Positions 7,284 to 16,695 of a stretch of DNA of 64,000 nucleotides are shown here, one piece after another. Position 1 is the stretch's first letter; every line of letters starts with the position of its first letter. Source of the stretch: an uncultured Bacteroidales bacterium (GTDB lineage: Bacteria; Bacteroidota; Bacteroidia; Bacteroidales; UBA932). The DNA lies in the NCBI GenBank assembly GCA_944323245.1, contig CALURT010000003.1, forward strand, positions 1-64,000, in the 5' to 3' direction. A program made the position numbers and the translations under genes. A model generated the notes under the pieces. The model did not search any database and was not told the DNA's origin. It was given only the letters and a program-made list of their open reading frames with translations.

Positions 7284-10200
7284 TTAGAATGAAACTTCTA
7301 TACCTCCGACGAAGCTCTTGACCATGGAGTGGGAAGCTCCCATCGAGTAGCCGAGATAGCCGACCTCAGGGTCGAGCACGTTCAGATCGTGGAATGTGTA
7401 AGGGTTCAGTGCGCTCACGTAGACCCTGATTCCCTGCATCCTGATTTTCTTGAGCACCGAGTCAGGCAGAGAGTATGAAAGGGTGATATCCTTGATTCTC
7501 AGGTAGTCTCCCTTTTTGAGGTAACGGGTGGATGAAGCCGAGTAATTGCCAGGGTCTCCTGCTATTACTATAGGAGTTACTCCCGTGTCTCCCGGTTTCT
7601 CCCAATAGTTGAGGGCAAGGTTCGTGGTATTAGTTCCACTGCTCAGGTTGTATCCGTCCTGAACGTAGGAAGCAGTTTCGAATACCTTGTGTCCGGTTAC
7701 GAATTCGAAGTATGCGCTGAGGCTTAGGCCTTTCCATGATACGGTGGTGTTGAATCCGCCGGTAGCCTTAGGTTCCGGAGACCCCATGTCCACGTATCTT
7801 GCCTTGGTATAGTCGGAAGTGAGTTTTCCGTCTTCGGTCCACCAGAGACCTGCACCCGTGGAAGGGTTGACTCCGTACCAGTCCCTCAGATGATAGGTAT
7901 ATAGGCTTCTGTCCTTAATGATTCTTACCGGAGTACTGTTGTTTCCGTTAGAACTAGGCCTGCTATCCGATACCGTCAGGTATTCGGAATCCCCTATGTC
8001 GAGGACCTTGCTGCGATTGAATGCGATATTGAATCCGGCATGCCAGTTCCAGTCTCCGGAGTCGATGATGTCGCCTTCGATCATGAATTCGACACCTCTG
8101 TTGCGGATGGAACCGGTGTTCATGAAGTTGCTCGAGAATCCTGTAGTGTAAGGCACTTCCTTGCTGAGAAGCATGTCCGTGGTCAGACGGTCGTAAACAT
8201 CGATGCTACCTGTGAGCCTGTAGTTGAAGAATCCGAAATCCAGGCCGACATTCCATGCTTTGTTCTTTTCCCAAGCAAGTTCAGGATTCGCAGGGGTGGA
8301 AGGCTGCATGGTCACGATGCCGTTGTAGACTGCTGAGGAGTAGACTCCGTATGCCCTGTAAGGGGTGATGTTGTTGTTACCGTTCACTCCATAACTGGCA
8401 CGCAGTTTCAGAAGATTGAACCATGAGGATACAGGCTGCATCCAGTCTTCGGAAGATATGTTCCATGAACCTCCTACAGACCAGAACACACCCCATTTCA
8501 TGTTGCTTCCGAAAAGTGAGCTGCCGTCGGCACGTACCGAACCCTGAAAGAAGTATTTGTTCATATAGTTGTAGTCGGCGATACCGAAGAACGAAAGCAA
8601 TGTCTCCTCGGAAAGTCCGTAGTCTATCTGGTCTTTTTCCTTCGTAGATGTAGTCGGATATGGAATCTGCGGGTCCACGTCATCCGACATACCGCCGTAG
8701 TATTCATATCTTTCACTCATGGCTTCCTGGCCCACGGTAACCCTTACATTGTGGGCCTGGGCGAATTCATCGGCGTATGTGATGGTATTGGACGTGGTGA
8801 GCCTCATGTCGTTGGTCCTGTACATGAACAGACGGCTTACGCCCTTGTTGGAACGCGGATCCCAGTACTGGGTCGAATTGACGAACGTTCCTTCGAAGCT
8901 GTCAGTGGTCTTGATGGTGAGCTGAGGTATAGGCTTCCACTCAAGGAACATCGTACCCTGGGCCTTGTATTCCTTGTCATTGTAAGTATCGTATTCCGCT
9001 ACTGCACGAGGGTTTGTGTTGGAGTTTTCCTGAATTGCAGAGTTGTATTCGCCGTTTTCATCGTACATCGGACTCCACGGATTGATGGTGAACATCGAAT
9101 AGATAGGGTTGGAATAGTAGAGGTCGCCCATCTGTCCCGAATTGGAGTCGCCGTAATTGAAGTTGATACGGACTCCTGTCTTGAGCTTCTTGGCGAGTTG
9201 CATGTCTGCGTTCACACGCGCCGTGAAACGGTTGTAGTCCACTCCGTAGAATACGCCCTTGTTCCTGTAGTAGGAAAGGGAAGAGTAGTAGGTGGCTTTT
9301 TCAGTGCCGCCGGAGGCGTTTATCTCGTATTCCTGCACGTTGCCGAGACGGGTAAGTTCCTTGTACCAGTCGGTAGTGCCGTTGGCAAGGAGGTCAGTGG
9401 TATAAGCATCAGGATTCTGACCTGCGTTGGTCAGGGCCATCCTGTTGTAGTCGATGAGTTCCTGTCCTGTAAGAGGGCGGATGTTATGGTCGTTGATGAG
9501 TTGCTGTACTCCGTATTTGGCCCTTGCGGTGAATTTGGCCTGGCCTGACTGGCCGGTCTTGGTGGTCACGATGATGACACCGTTGGCTGCACGGGAACCG
9601 TAGACTGAAGCTGCTGCCGCATCCTTGAGGACGGTGATGGACTCGATGTCGTTAGGGTTGAGGAAGGTGGTGGATGAACCGCCGCCCACACCGGCATTCG
9701 ACAACTGACGGAAGTCTCCCGGAGCTACCGGAATACCGTCGATGACCCACAGAGGTTCGTTGCCTGCGTTGATGGATGAGGTACCGCGCACACGGATTGT
9801 GGTGGTGGAACCCGGCTGGCCTGAACCTGAAGTGATCTGCACACCGGCCATCTTGCCTGCAAGCATCTTGTCGACAGTCATGGCAGGGGATTCTGCAAGT
9901 CCTTCGTTCTTGATGGAAGTGACTGCTCCTGTGTTGGCTTCACGGGTCATGGTACCGTAGGCTACCACGATGGCATCGCTGAGGTAGCTGGCTTCCATTT
10001 CCAATGCGCAGTCCACGATGATTTCGCCGTTAACAGGGATCTCGACAGTCTTGTATCCTACAAAACTGAACACCAGTACGGCGCTGTCCCTTGACTCGAC
10101 GTTGATGGTGTAGGAACCGTCTTCAGCGGCTGATGTTCCTGTCATGGTGCCTTTGACCGCTATCGATGCGAACGGAACGGGTGTCCCGTCGGCTGCGTCG

Positions 10201-10292
10201 GTAACGACTCCGCTCACTTCCTGACTCTGTGCGGAAGCCGCGGCTGCTGACAAAAGCATCAGGATTGTCACGAAAAACAATCTGATTTTCAT
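7284..10292 (-). CDS. SusC/RagA-family TonB-dependent transporter (locus A)
   Basis: This encodes 1002 residues. The start used is the second ATG (10292), which matches the only ATG available in locus B. A signal peptide (1 to about 22) leads to a carboxypeptidase-regulatory-like domain (about 26-105), a plug domain (about 110-235) containing SVYGSRAANGVI, and a TonB-dependent barrel ending in GGIEVSF. With SusD it imports a large ligand across the outer membrane. The 66-bp leader holds recombination site A but no promoter-like pair, so the operon is predicted silent in this orientation and switched on when the 10358-11230 segment inverts. Sequence is clearly paralogous to locus B SusC and more distant from locus C SusC. 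Confidence 0.93.
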   Translation of the reverse strand: MKIRLFFVTILMLLSAAAASAQSQEVSGVVTDAADGTPVPFASIAVKGTMTGTSAAEDGSYTINVESRDSAVLVFSFVGYKTVEIPVNGEIIVDCALEMEASYLSDAIVVAYGTMTREANTGAVTSIKNEGLAESPAMTVDKMLAGKMAGVQITSGSGQPGSTTTIRVRGTSSINAGNEPLWVIDGIPVAPGDFRQLSNAGVGGGSSTTFLNPNDIESITVLKDAAAASVYGSRAANGVIIVTTKTGQSGQAKFTARAKYGVQQLINDHNIRPLTGQELIDYNRMALTNAGQNPDAYTTDLLANGTTDWYKELTRLGNVQEYEINASGGTEKATYYSSLSYYRNKGVFYGVDYNRFTARVNADMQLAKKLKTGVRINFNYGDSNSGQMGDLYYSNPIYSMFTINPWSPMYDENGEYNSAIQENSNTNPRAVAEYDTYNDKEYKAQGTMFLEWKPIPQLTIKTTDSFEGTFVNSTQYWDPRSNKGVSRLFMYRTNDMRLTTSNTITYADEFAQAHNVRVTVGQEAMSERYEYYGGMSDDVDPQIPYPTTSTKEKDQIDYGLSEETLLSFFGIADYNYMNKYFFQGSVRADGSSLFGSNMKWGVFWSVGGSWNISSEDWMQPVSSWFNLLKLRASYGVNGNNNITPYRAYGVYSSAVYNGIVTMQPSTPANPELAWEKNKAWNVGLDFGFFNYRLTGSIDVYDRLTTDMLLSKEVPYTTGFSSNFMNTGSIRNRGVEFMIEGDIIDSGDWNWHAGFNIAFNRSKVLDIGDSEYLTVSDSRPSSNGNNSTPVRIIKDRSLYTYHLRDWYGVNPSTGAGLWWTEDGKLTSDYTKARYVDMGSPEPKATGGFNTTVSWKGLSLSAYFEFVTGHKVFETASYVQDGYNLSSGTNTTNLALNYWEKPGDTGVTPIVIAGDPGNYSASSTRYLKKGDYLRIKDITLSYSLPDSVLKKIRMQGIRVYVSALNPYTFHDLNVLDPEVGYLGYSMGASHSMVKSFVGGIEVSF

Positions 10293-10357
10293 AAGCATTA
10301 AAAATTAGTTAAACATTAATATTATAAGTTCTGTATTTTCGTACAGCATGTTGCACA

Positions 10358-10375
10358 ATTTAACGGGCGTTTATT
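10358..10375 (-). promoter_or_regulatory. Recombination site A (inverted copy)
   Basis: Read on the minus strand the site is AATAAACG-CC-CGTTAAAT: one perfect and one imperfect 8-bp arm around the asymmetric core CC. The 17 bases at 10362-10378 are identical to site B in inverse orientation. It sits 66 bp upstream of locus A susC and 34 bp upstream of the recombinase start. Confidence 0.75.
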
Positions 10376-10408
10376 TCAACTCAAAAACACAATAAAACCA
10401 TTACAGAC

Positions 10409-11008
10409 ATGATTTACGCATACATCAGGGTCAGCACGGAGATGCAGACCTACGCCGGACAACAGTTCGAAATCACCGAATACTGCAAAAGGAACGGACT
10501 TTCAGTGGACAAATGGGTTACGGAACACGTCTCGGGCACCAAGGCAGTGGAAAAGCGCACACTCGGCAGGACATTCCGCAGGATGAAGGCAGGCGACCTC
10601 CTCCTGTGTACGGAAATTTCAAGACTCGGCCGTAACATGCTGATGATAATGTCGATACTCAATTATTGCTCGGCCCGCGGCATCCGCATCCACACTATCA
10701 AGGACGGTTTCGAGCTCTCTGACAACATCAACTCCAAAATCATCGCATTCGCCTTCGCCCTCGCAGCGGAAATAGAAAGAAACCTCATATCGCAGAGGAC
10801 AAAGGAAGCATTGGCCCAGAAAAAGGCCTCGGGAACAAGACTCGGACGCCCGGAAGGAAGCTCAAAGAAAAGAGTTTCAATTTGTAAGCAAATGCCGAAA
10901 ATATCCGATATGATAAATTCCGGCGTACCGTTGGTAAAAATCGCAAAGGAAGTCGGGGTACACCGGAATACGCTCAAAAAATACATGGACGGATACTCCG
11001 GATAAATT
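10409..11008 (+). CDS. Small serine recombinase (DNA invertase family)
   Basis: This encodes 198 residues, the length of Hin/Gin/Mpi-type invertases. The catalytic serine is Ser9 in YIRVST; the ISRLGRN motif supplies Arg72 and Arg75. The long E-helix follows at about 118-137 (ALAAEIERNLISQRTKEAL), and a helix-turn-helix occupies about 166-192 (IAKEVGVHRNTLKKYM). Small serine invertases bind 26-bp dyad sites, cut at a two-base core and rotate the strands; direction is set by core asymmetry. The gene lies between inverted dyads with a CC core, in a segment it should invert. Its own promoter is not clear. The same enzyme probably acts on site C, 14 kb away. Host factors such as Fis are not expected in this phylum. 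Confidence 0.92.
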
Positions 11009-11061
11009 CGATGAAAAAATTTCAAAATTACAATTTCAACTTTCGAGAGGGCAAATTCTAT

Positions 11062-11080
11062 AAAATTGATAGCCAATTTT
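11062..11080. terminator. Weak hairpin behind the recombinase
   Basis: AAAATTG-ATAGC-CAATTTT is a perfect but A/T-only 7-bp stem, 53 bp after the recombinase stop. The T-run is short, so termination here is uncertain. The rest of 11009-11160 holds no feature I recognise. Confidence 0.3.
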
Positions 11081-11165
11081 GCGTGATTTTAACTAAACCC
11101 GAAGTCAGAGCCCGACAATAGTATTATTTGTAAATTTAGATATGTCTTTGTATATCAGCAAATTA

Positions 11166-11197
11166 TTTGTGAAATTGAAATTTCTTTAGCAACTTTG
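11166..11197 (+). promoter_or_regulatory. Switch promoter facing locus B
   Basis: TTTG (11166-11169) is followed after 20 nt by CAACTTTG (11190-11197), one base from the Bacteroidetes -7 pattern TAnnTTTG; a C follows, as is common. It points right, across site B, into locus B susC. No equivalent pair is found between site A and locus A susC or upstream of site C, so this appears to be the only mobile promoter of the system. Confidence 0.65.
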
Positions 11198-11212
11198 CGC
11201 GCTGGTCGCTGA

Positions 11213-11230
11213 AATAAACGCCCGTTTATT
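11213..11230 (+). promoter_or_regulatory. Recombination site B
   Basis: AATAAACG-CC-CGTTTATT is a perfect 8-bp dyad around the non-palindromic core CC. Bases 11208-11228 (21 nt) are identical to those at site C (25045-25065). It lies 16 nt downstream of the switch promoter's -7 box, so it is probably part of the transcribed leader, and 83 bp upstream of locus B susC. Confidence 0.8.
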
Positions 11231-11313
11231 CTGCGTATGGTTTTCCTCTTTTTGCCGGGAAACAGGGAAAAAGTAAGTATAGATATTTATGTTTAATTAA
11301 GTTCTTTTTGCTT

Positions 11314-14300
11314 ATGAAAAAAGTAAAGTTGTTTTTCACAGCAATTATGGTGCTGCTTGCGGCAGACATAGCTTCAGCGCAGAGCGCAGAAGTCAATGGT
11401 ACCGTAAGGGATGCGGAGACGGGAGAACCTGTACCGTTCGCATCGGTAGTCCTGCACGGCACCATGACAGGTACGGTAACAGCAGATGATGGTTCCTACT
11501 CCATTTCTGTACCATCTTTACAGGATGCTGTGTTAGAATTCAGTTTTATCGGCTATAGGACCGTATTGGTGCCGGTAGAAGGGAAGTCTGTAGTGGATTG
11601 CGAACTTGAAGTGGACGCAATGGCCCTTGAAGATGTGATCGTCGTGGCTTACGGCGCCACCAGACGCGAGGACGTTACGGGAGCCGTGTCTTCAGTGGAA
11701 AGTGAAACGATTGCTTCAGTGCCTGTGACTTCAGTGGACAAGATGCTGGCAGGTAAACTTGCCGGCGTGCAGATTACCACCAATTCCGCACAGCCGGGAG
11801 CCGCTTCAAGCATCCGTATCAGGGGTACGTCATCCATCAATTCAAGCAACGAGCCTCTGTGGGTCATTGACGGTATTCCGGTCATAAACGGAGATCTGGC
11901 TACATTCGACACCTCATCGTCCAGCTCGTTTACAGCCTTGAATCCTAACGATATAGAATCCATAACAGTCCTCAAGGACGCTGCTGCGGCTTCCGTGTAC
12001 GGCTCCCGTGCCGCAAACGGAGTGATTCTCGTGACTACCAAAAGCGGAAAGGCGGGAAAGGCACAGTTCGATGCCAGAGTGAAGTATGGTGTATCGTGGC
12101 TTCAGAGCGACAGCGGATTCCGCATGATGACGGCTGCAGAGCTCCTCGGCTATCAGAGGGACGCCATCATCAATGCCGGAATGGATCCTGACGATCCGAC
12201 CGGTTCTTATTACCGTCCGCTCTCGCTGCTCAACGGCAAACTTACCAACTGGGTAGACCACACGTCCCGTCTCGGTACGCTCCAGGAATATGAAATCAGT
12301 GCCAGAGGCGGAAACGACAGGGCGAAATACTTCTCGTCGGTATCATACCATAATAATGAAGGTGTCTACTACGGTATCGGCTACGAGAAGATAACTGCCA
12401 GGGTCAATGCCGACTACAAGCTGCTCAGGAACCTTGAGACAGGAGTCCGTATCAACGCTTCCTATGGAAATCAGGAATCTGATGTCCCTCTCAACTCGCT
12501 GTACAATGCTTCCCCGGTATTCGCCGGACTGACAATGCTGCCTTGGGTCGATCCTTACAACGAGGACGGCACGCACAATGTAAACATCCCGAGCAATTCC
12601 AACTACAACCCTCGTGCAACTGCCGAATATGACACCACGACGGAGCGTCAATGGCACATCAACGGCAGCATGTACCTCAGATGGGAGCCTGTGAAGCACC
12701 TTGTCATCGAGAGCAGGAATTCCGCCGAGCTGATATATAACAAATACAATATGTTCAGCAGTGTCAAATCCAACGGTAACCCTAATCCGGAGTCCGGAAG
12801 ACAGGTGACATGGACGGAACACCTCCAGCTTACCACATCCAATACCATCAACTATGCGAATGTATTCGGAGGCTACCATTCTTTCCGCGCCCTTGTCGGC
12901 CAGGAAGCCATGAGGTACAACTATGAAGGACTGAACGCACTCGGCTATGCCGCCCAGGAAGAAATTCCTTTCCTGAACAGTTCGGACCAGTCCCGCATAC
13001 GGGCAGAGGAGTTGTTGAGCAAGGAGACGTTGCTTTCCTATTTCGGAATAGTGGACTACAACTATGACAACAGGTATTTCCTCCAGGCATCCCTCCGCGC
13101 AGACGGAAGTTCGCTTTTCGGAAAGAACAGCAAATGGGGTATGTTCTGGTCGGCATCTGCTTCATGGAACATCAATCAGGAGAAATTCCTGCGCAATTTC
13201 AAGCCATTGGATCTTCTGAAACTCAGGTTCAGCTACGGAGTGAACGGAAATAACGGTATCGCCGCCTACAGGGCTTACGGAGTGTACGGTACGACTACCT
13301 ACAACGGTGTTACCGGCATGTCCCCGTCATCCCCTGCAAACGACGAACTGTCTTGGGAGAAGAACGCCACATGGAATGTCGGACTCGACTTTGCATTCTT
13401 CAACAGGCTCAGAGGTAGCGTGGATGTGTACAACCGTCTTACTAAGGACATGCTTCTGACAGTCAAGGTGCCTTGGACCACAGGTTTCAACAGCAACTTC
13501 AGGAATGTCGGTTCGATGAAGAATACCGGCGTGGAAGTGCAGATTGACGGTGACATCATCTACAACAGCGATTTCGTCTGGAATGTAGGATTCAACCTTG
13601 CCTATAACGAAAACGAGATTCTCGACCTCGGAGGAGAGGACTTCATTTCAGGAGGCTCATTCGTCCGCTATGCAGTGGGACATTCCCGTTACAGCTACTA
13701 TGTACCGCTTTATTATGGAGTCAATCCGTCCAACGGTGAGGCTCTGTGGATTGCAGGGAAGAACGACAACGGCGACCCTATTCTGACCAACCAGTATAAC
13801 AAGGCCATGTACGACTACGTGGGTTCTCCGGACCCGAAGGTTATCGGAGGTTTCAACACTACTTTCAGTTGGAAAGGACTGTCCCTGAGCGCATTCTTCG
13901 AGTATAGGACCGGATGTGACGACCTGATTCTCAACGAGCAGAGTTACATGAACTCGGACGGTGCGGAGATGACCCTGAACCAGATGGCATCGTCCCTCAA
14001 CTACTGGAAGAAGCCGGGCGATAACGGGGTTAATCCAAAACCTATAGCAGGAAACTCCACGAACTCGGCCGCAGCTGTCAGCTCGCGCTGGCTTGAAGAT
14101 GGAAGCTATATCAGAATCAAGGATGTGACCCTTTCATACTCGCTTCCTCAGAAAGCCCTCGACAAGATGCGCATCAAAGGGCTCAGGTTTTATGTCAGCG
14201 GACTTAACCTGTACTGCTTCAACGATGTCAACTGGTGGGATCCGGATCTCGGACCGATCGGCTACGGCGCAGGAACCTACCCGCTTACCAAATCATTCGT

Positions 14301-14325
14301 AGGAGGCATTGAAGTGTCATTCTAA
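11314..14325 (+). CDS. SusC/RagA-family TonB-dependent transporter (locus B)
   Basis: This encodes 1003 residues, starting at ATG 11314 (an earlier in-frame TTG is unlikely). A signal peptide ends in SAQ; a carboxypeptidase-regulatory-like domain (about 26-105), a plug with SVYGSRAANGVILVTTKSG, and a barrel ending in GGIEVSF follow. It is a close paralogue of locus A SusC: the N-terminal domain, plug and last 60 residues are very similar, while barrel loops differ, which fits different ligands or immune evasion. The leader contains site B and is read from the switch promoter, so this operon is predicted to be active in the assembled orientation. Confidence 0.93.
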   Translation: MKKVKLFFTAIMVLLAADIASAQSAEVNGTVRDAETGEPVPFASVVLHGTMTGTVTADDGSYSISVPSLQDAVLEFSFIGYRTVLVPVEGKSVVDCELEVDAMALEDVIVVAYGATRREDVTGAVSSVESETIASVPVTSVDKMLAGKLAGVQITTNSAQPGAASSIRIRGTSSINSSNEPLWVIDGIPVINGDLATFDTSSSSSFTALNPNDIESITVLKDAAAASVYGSRAANGVILVTTKSGKAGKAQFDARVKYGVSWLQSDSGFRMMTAAELLGYQRDAIINAGMDPDDPTGSYYRPLSLLNGKLTNWVDHTSRLGTLQEYEISARGGNDRAKYFSSVSYHNNEGVYYGIGYEKITARVNADYKLLRNLETGVRINASYGNQESDVPLNSLYNASPVFAGLTMLPWVDPYNEDGTHNVNIPSNSNYNPRATAEYDTTTERQWHINGSMYLRWEPVKHLVIESRNSAELIYNKYNMFSSVKSNGNPNPESGRQVTWTEHLQLTTSNTINYANVFGGYHSFRALVGQEAMRYNYEGLNALGYAAQEEIPFLNSSDQSRIRAEELLSKETLLSYFGIVDYNYDNRYFLQASLRADGSSLFGKNSKWGMFWSASASWNINQEKFLRNFKPLDLLKLRFSYGVNGNNGIAAYRAYGVYGTTTYNGVTGMSPSSPANDELSWEKNATWNVGLDFAFFNRLRGSVDVYNRLTKDMLLTVKVPWTTGFNSNFRNVGSMKNTGVEVQIDGDIIYNSDFVWNVGFNLAYNENEILDLGGEDFISGGSFVRYAVGHSRYSYYVPLYYGVNPSNGEALWIAGKNDNGDPILTNQYNKAMYDYVGSPDPKVIGGFNTTFSWKGLSLSAFFEYRTGCDDLILNEQSYMNSDGAEMTLNQMASSLNYWKKPGDNGVNPKPIAGNSTNSAAAVSSRWLEDGSYIRIKDVTLSYSLPQKALDKMRIKGLRFYVSGLNLYCFNDVNWWDPDLGPIGYGAGTYPLTKSFVGGIEVSF

Positions 14326-14338
14326 AATCATACAGGAC

Positions 14339-15775
14339 ATGAAAAAATACATATTATATACAGTAGCGGTCATAGCGGCCGTGACAGTTTCCGGATGTAA
14401 GGATTTCCTTACGGAGGAGCCGCCTCTGGACCAGAGTACGGAAATCACTTTGTCCACATACGAGGGACTCAACAGTGCTACGGCCGGAGCCTATTCCCGT
14501 CTCGCATCGTCCGGATGGTACGGCGGGGAGTTCATCCTGCTGAACGAAATGAAGACCTCGAACGGCAAGAAGTACATCGGCACCGAATACGACACGGGCC
14601 GTATGGAGGAATGGTATCAGCTCAATTACAACTCCCAAAGCACATCAAGCCTGTACGGGAGCGCATATTATGTCATATCGCAGGCAAACAATGTCATCGA
14701 CAACCTTACCGAAGACAAGGGTGACGCCCAGGACTTGAACAACCTGAAGGCCGAATGCCTCTTCCTGCGTGCCCTCTCGTATTTCGATCTTGTGAGAACT
14801 TACGCCTATCCTTATTCATATGCACCGGAATCTCTCGGAGTGCCGATCGTTCTCCATACAGCGTCGAACGACCAGTCTCCCCGTGCTACCGTGGCTAAGG
14901 TTTACGAGCAGATTGTGACAGATCTTACCGAGGCGGAACGTATAATCGACCCTGAATACAGGCGTGCAGGAGGTGCTGATGCCCGGGCATTCGCTTCCAT
15001 CGACGCCATCAGGGCTCTGCTCAGCCGTGTGTACCTTTATATGGAGAACTGGCAGGGTGCCGCCGACTACGCCACTAAGGTAATCAACAGCGGGAACTAC
15101 AGCCTGTGGACAGTTGAAGAGATGACGGACGGGGCCTGCTATACAGTCGATGTCCCTGACGGAGGAGAAGTAATATTCGAGATATACGGAGGGCAGACGA
15201 ACAGCTATGATCCGGGGCTTGAAGGACTCTGGTCCCTGACTGCCGGTTCGTACGGGGATGCCGGCTGTGCCCAGGATATCCGCAACCTTATCGGGAGTGA
15301 CACTGACGATGTCCGCAATGACCTGTTTGTCAATGACTCGAAAGGAGTAAATGCAAGTGTATGGCATACTGCAAAATATGCAGGAAAAGGAATAGGTTCA
15401 AATGTCGACTATACCAATGTCATCGTACTTCGCCTTGCGGAAATGTACCTTAACAGAGCCGAAGCGCTGAGCAATGGCGCTCGGATTGACGGGCGCACGG
15501 CAGACATGGACCTTCAGACTCTCGCAGAGAACAGAGGAACGACTGCCCCGTCGTCTACACCTGACGGCATATTCACCGAAAGACAGAAAGAACTCAACTG
15601 GGAAGGACATCTGTGGTTCGACCTCGGAAGACAGGGAAGAAGTATGACCCGCACGGATGTCGCCAATAGTGCGATACCGTCAGAGATTGCATTCCCTGGC
15701 GACCTTTGGGCAATGCCTATTCCTGAATCGGAAATCGAGGTGAATCCGAACCTTGAACAGAACCCAGGGTTTTAA
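14339..15775 (+). CDS. SusD/RagB-family lipoprotein (locus B)
   Basis: This encodes 478 residues from ATG 14339, 13 bp after the susC stop. The lipobox is TVSGC with KDFL behind it. The family's TPR-like helices and the C-terminal ERQKELNWEGHLWFDLGRQG motif are present. It aligns along its length with locus A SusD, including DQSTEITLSTYEGLNSATAG near the N-terminus, so the two susCD pairs arose by duplication. It should form the lid of the locus B SusC. The middle region (about 250-340) is the least similar part and is where ligand contacts would be expected to vary. Confidence 0.93.
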   Translation: MKKYILYTVAVIAAVTVSGCKDFLTEEPPLDQSTEITLSTYEGLNSATAGAYSRLASSGWYGGEFILLNEMKTSNGKKYIGTEYDTGRMEEWYQLNYNSQSTSSLYGSAYYVISQANNVIDNLTEDKGDAQDLNNLKAECLFLRALSYFDLVRTYAYPYSYAPESLGVPIVLHTASNDQSPRATVAKVYEQIVTDLTEAERIIDPEYRRAGGADARAFASIDAIRALLSRVYLYMENWQGAADYATKVINSGNYSLWTVEEMTDGACYTVDVPDGGEVIFEIYGGQTNSYDPGLEGLWSLTAGSYGDAGCAQDIRNLIGSDTDDVRNDLFVNDSKGVNASVWHTAKYAGKGIGSNVDYTNVIVLRLAEMYLNRAEALSNGARIDGRTADMDLQTLAENRGTTAPSSTPDGIFTERQKELNWEGHLWFDLGRQGRSMTRTDVANSAIPSEIAFPGDLWAMPIPESEIEVNPNLEQNPGF

Positions 15776-15792
15776 TTGATGGAGGAATTAAG

Positions 15793-16674
15793 ATGAAGAA
15801 TATATACAAAATCATTTCAGGAGCCGCACTGATTGCTGCACTTGCATCATGCGATCTCAACACGACTCCGGAGTTTGATGACGCAGACGCTTTTGTAGCG
15901 TTTGATGTGACTGCCGTGTCTGTAAACGAAGATAAGGGGACATTGAGCATTCCGGTGACTGTCGCATCCGTAAATCCGATGAATGTTACGGTAAGTTACG
16001 TTACGGAAGACGGTTCGGCAAAGGCAGGGGAAAATTACTCCCTTGTCGACGAATCTGCCGTGCTTGTCTTTGACGGAACGACGAGGACACAGAATATCGA
16101 GATCAAAATTACGGATATAGATAACTACACAGGCAACATGACATTCAACATACGTCTTGTCAGCGCCGGGTCTCTGAAGCTCGGAGCAGAATCCGTATGT
16201 ACCGTGACCATTGTCGACATGGATCATCCGCTTGCTTCTATTGTAGGCGACTACACCATAGTGGCAAACGATTATTTTGCCGGCAGCACTGCATCATGGA
16301 CAATGACGTTCATGACGGATCCTTCCGATGAGTACGTAATCTGGATTGACGGCCTTTGCCAGGGACTGAGCGGTTATCCGGATGTAGACTACAGATTTTT
16401 CGGAAACGTCACGATGGCTGAAGACGGACAGTCTGTCGTATCGATTGCATTGCCTTGCGGCCAGAAAGCGGTCTCATCGGTAAATGGCAATGACGCAGTT
16501 CTGTGGTCTTTTGACGGTGAGGGCGTAAACAATACGGGAAATATAACAATGACCCAGACCGAACCGGGCGTATTCACAATAGAAGAAGGATACGGTATCG
16601 GATATGATGCCGGCGATGGCAGCGTGTCATTGTTCGGCCTTTACCTCCCGGGTGCTGTCCTGACAAAAAATTAA
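15793..16674 (+). CDS. Calx-beta-like surface lipoprotein (locus B)
   Basis: This encodes 293 residues, exactly the length of its locus A counterpart. A strong Shine-Dalgarno-like GGAGG sits 8 bp before the ATG, which is unusual in this region. The lipobox is ALASC (Cys20). A Calx-beta-like domain (about 33-150) contains DGSAKAGENYS and closes with CTVTIVDMDHPLASIVGDY. The C-terminal half is beta-rich and unrecognised, ending in GLYLPGAVLTKN, close to the locus A ending. It is presumably exposed on the surface beside SusCD. Calx-beta domains elsewhere bind calcium; whether this one does cannot be read from the sequence. Confidence 0.7.
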   Translation: MKNIYKIISGAALIAALASCDLNTTPEFDDADAFVAFDVTAVSVNEDKGTLSIPVTVASVNPMNVTVSYVTEDGSAKAGENYSLVDESAVLVFDGTTRTQNIEIKITDIDNYTGNMTFNIRLVSAGSLKLGAESVCTVTIVDMDHPLASIVGDYTIVANDYFAGSTASWTMTFMTDPSDEYVIWIDGLCQGLSGYPDVDYRFFGNVTMAEDGQSVVSIALPCGQKAVSSVNGNDAVLWSFDGEGVNNTGNITMTQTEPGVFTIEEGYGIGYDAGDGSVSLFGLYLPGAVLTKN

Positions 16675-16695
16675 GTATTCGTAATATAATTGAGT

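Larger units (their letters stand above)
10358..11230. mobile_element. Predicted invertible segment with its recombinase
   Basis: This is an 873-bp unit bounded by inverted recombination sites A and B. It contains the recombinase gene (10409-11008) and, near its right end, one outward promoter (11166-11197). The plan is that of the Hin-type flagellar phase switch: recombinase plus promoter inside, target genes on both sides. Inversion would move the promoter from facing locus B to facing locus A. Inversion itself is inferred from structure; no second orientation is visible in one assembled sequence. Confidence 0.75.

Noticed and set aside
8751-9548. 265-codon plus-strand frame inside locus A susC
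   Set aside because: It is the antisense shadow of a well-supported TonB-dependent transporter gene, with no family features of its own.
10331-10345. Possible -7 box (TATTTTCG) for the recombinase gene
   Set aside because: It has a mismatch in the most conserved part and no -33 partner. The recombinase promoter remains unassigned.
11101-11153. Alternative promoter ending in TATGTCTTTG upstream of the switch promoter
   Set aside because: Four bases lie between TA and TTTG where two are expected, so the pair at 11166-11197 fits better.
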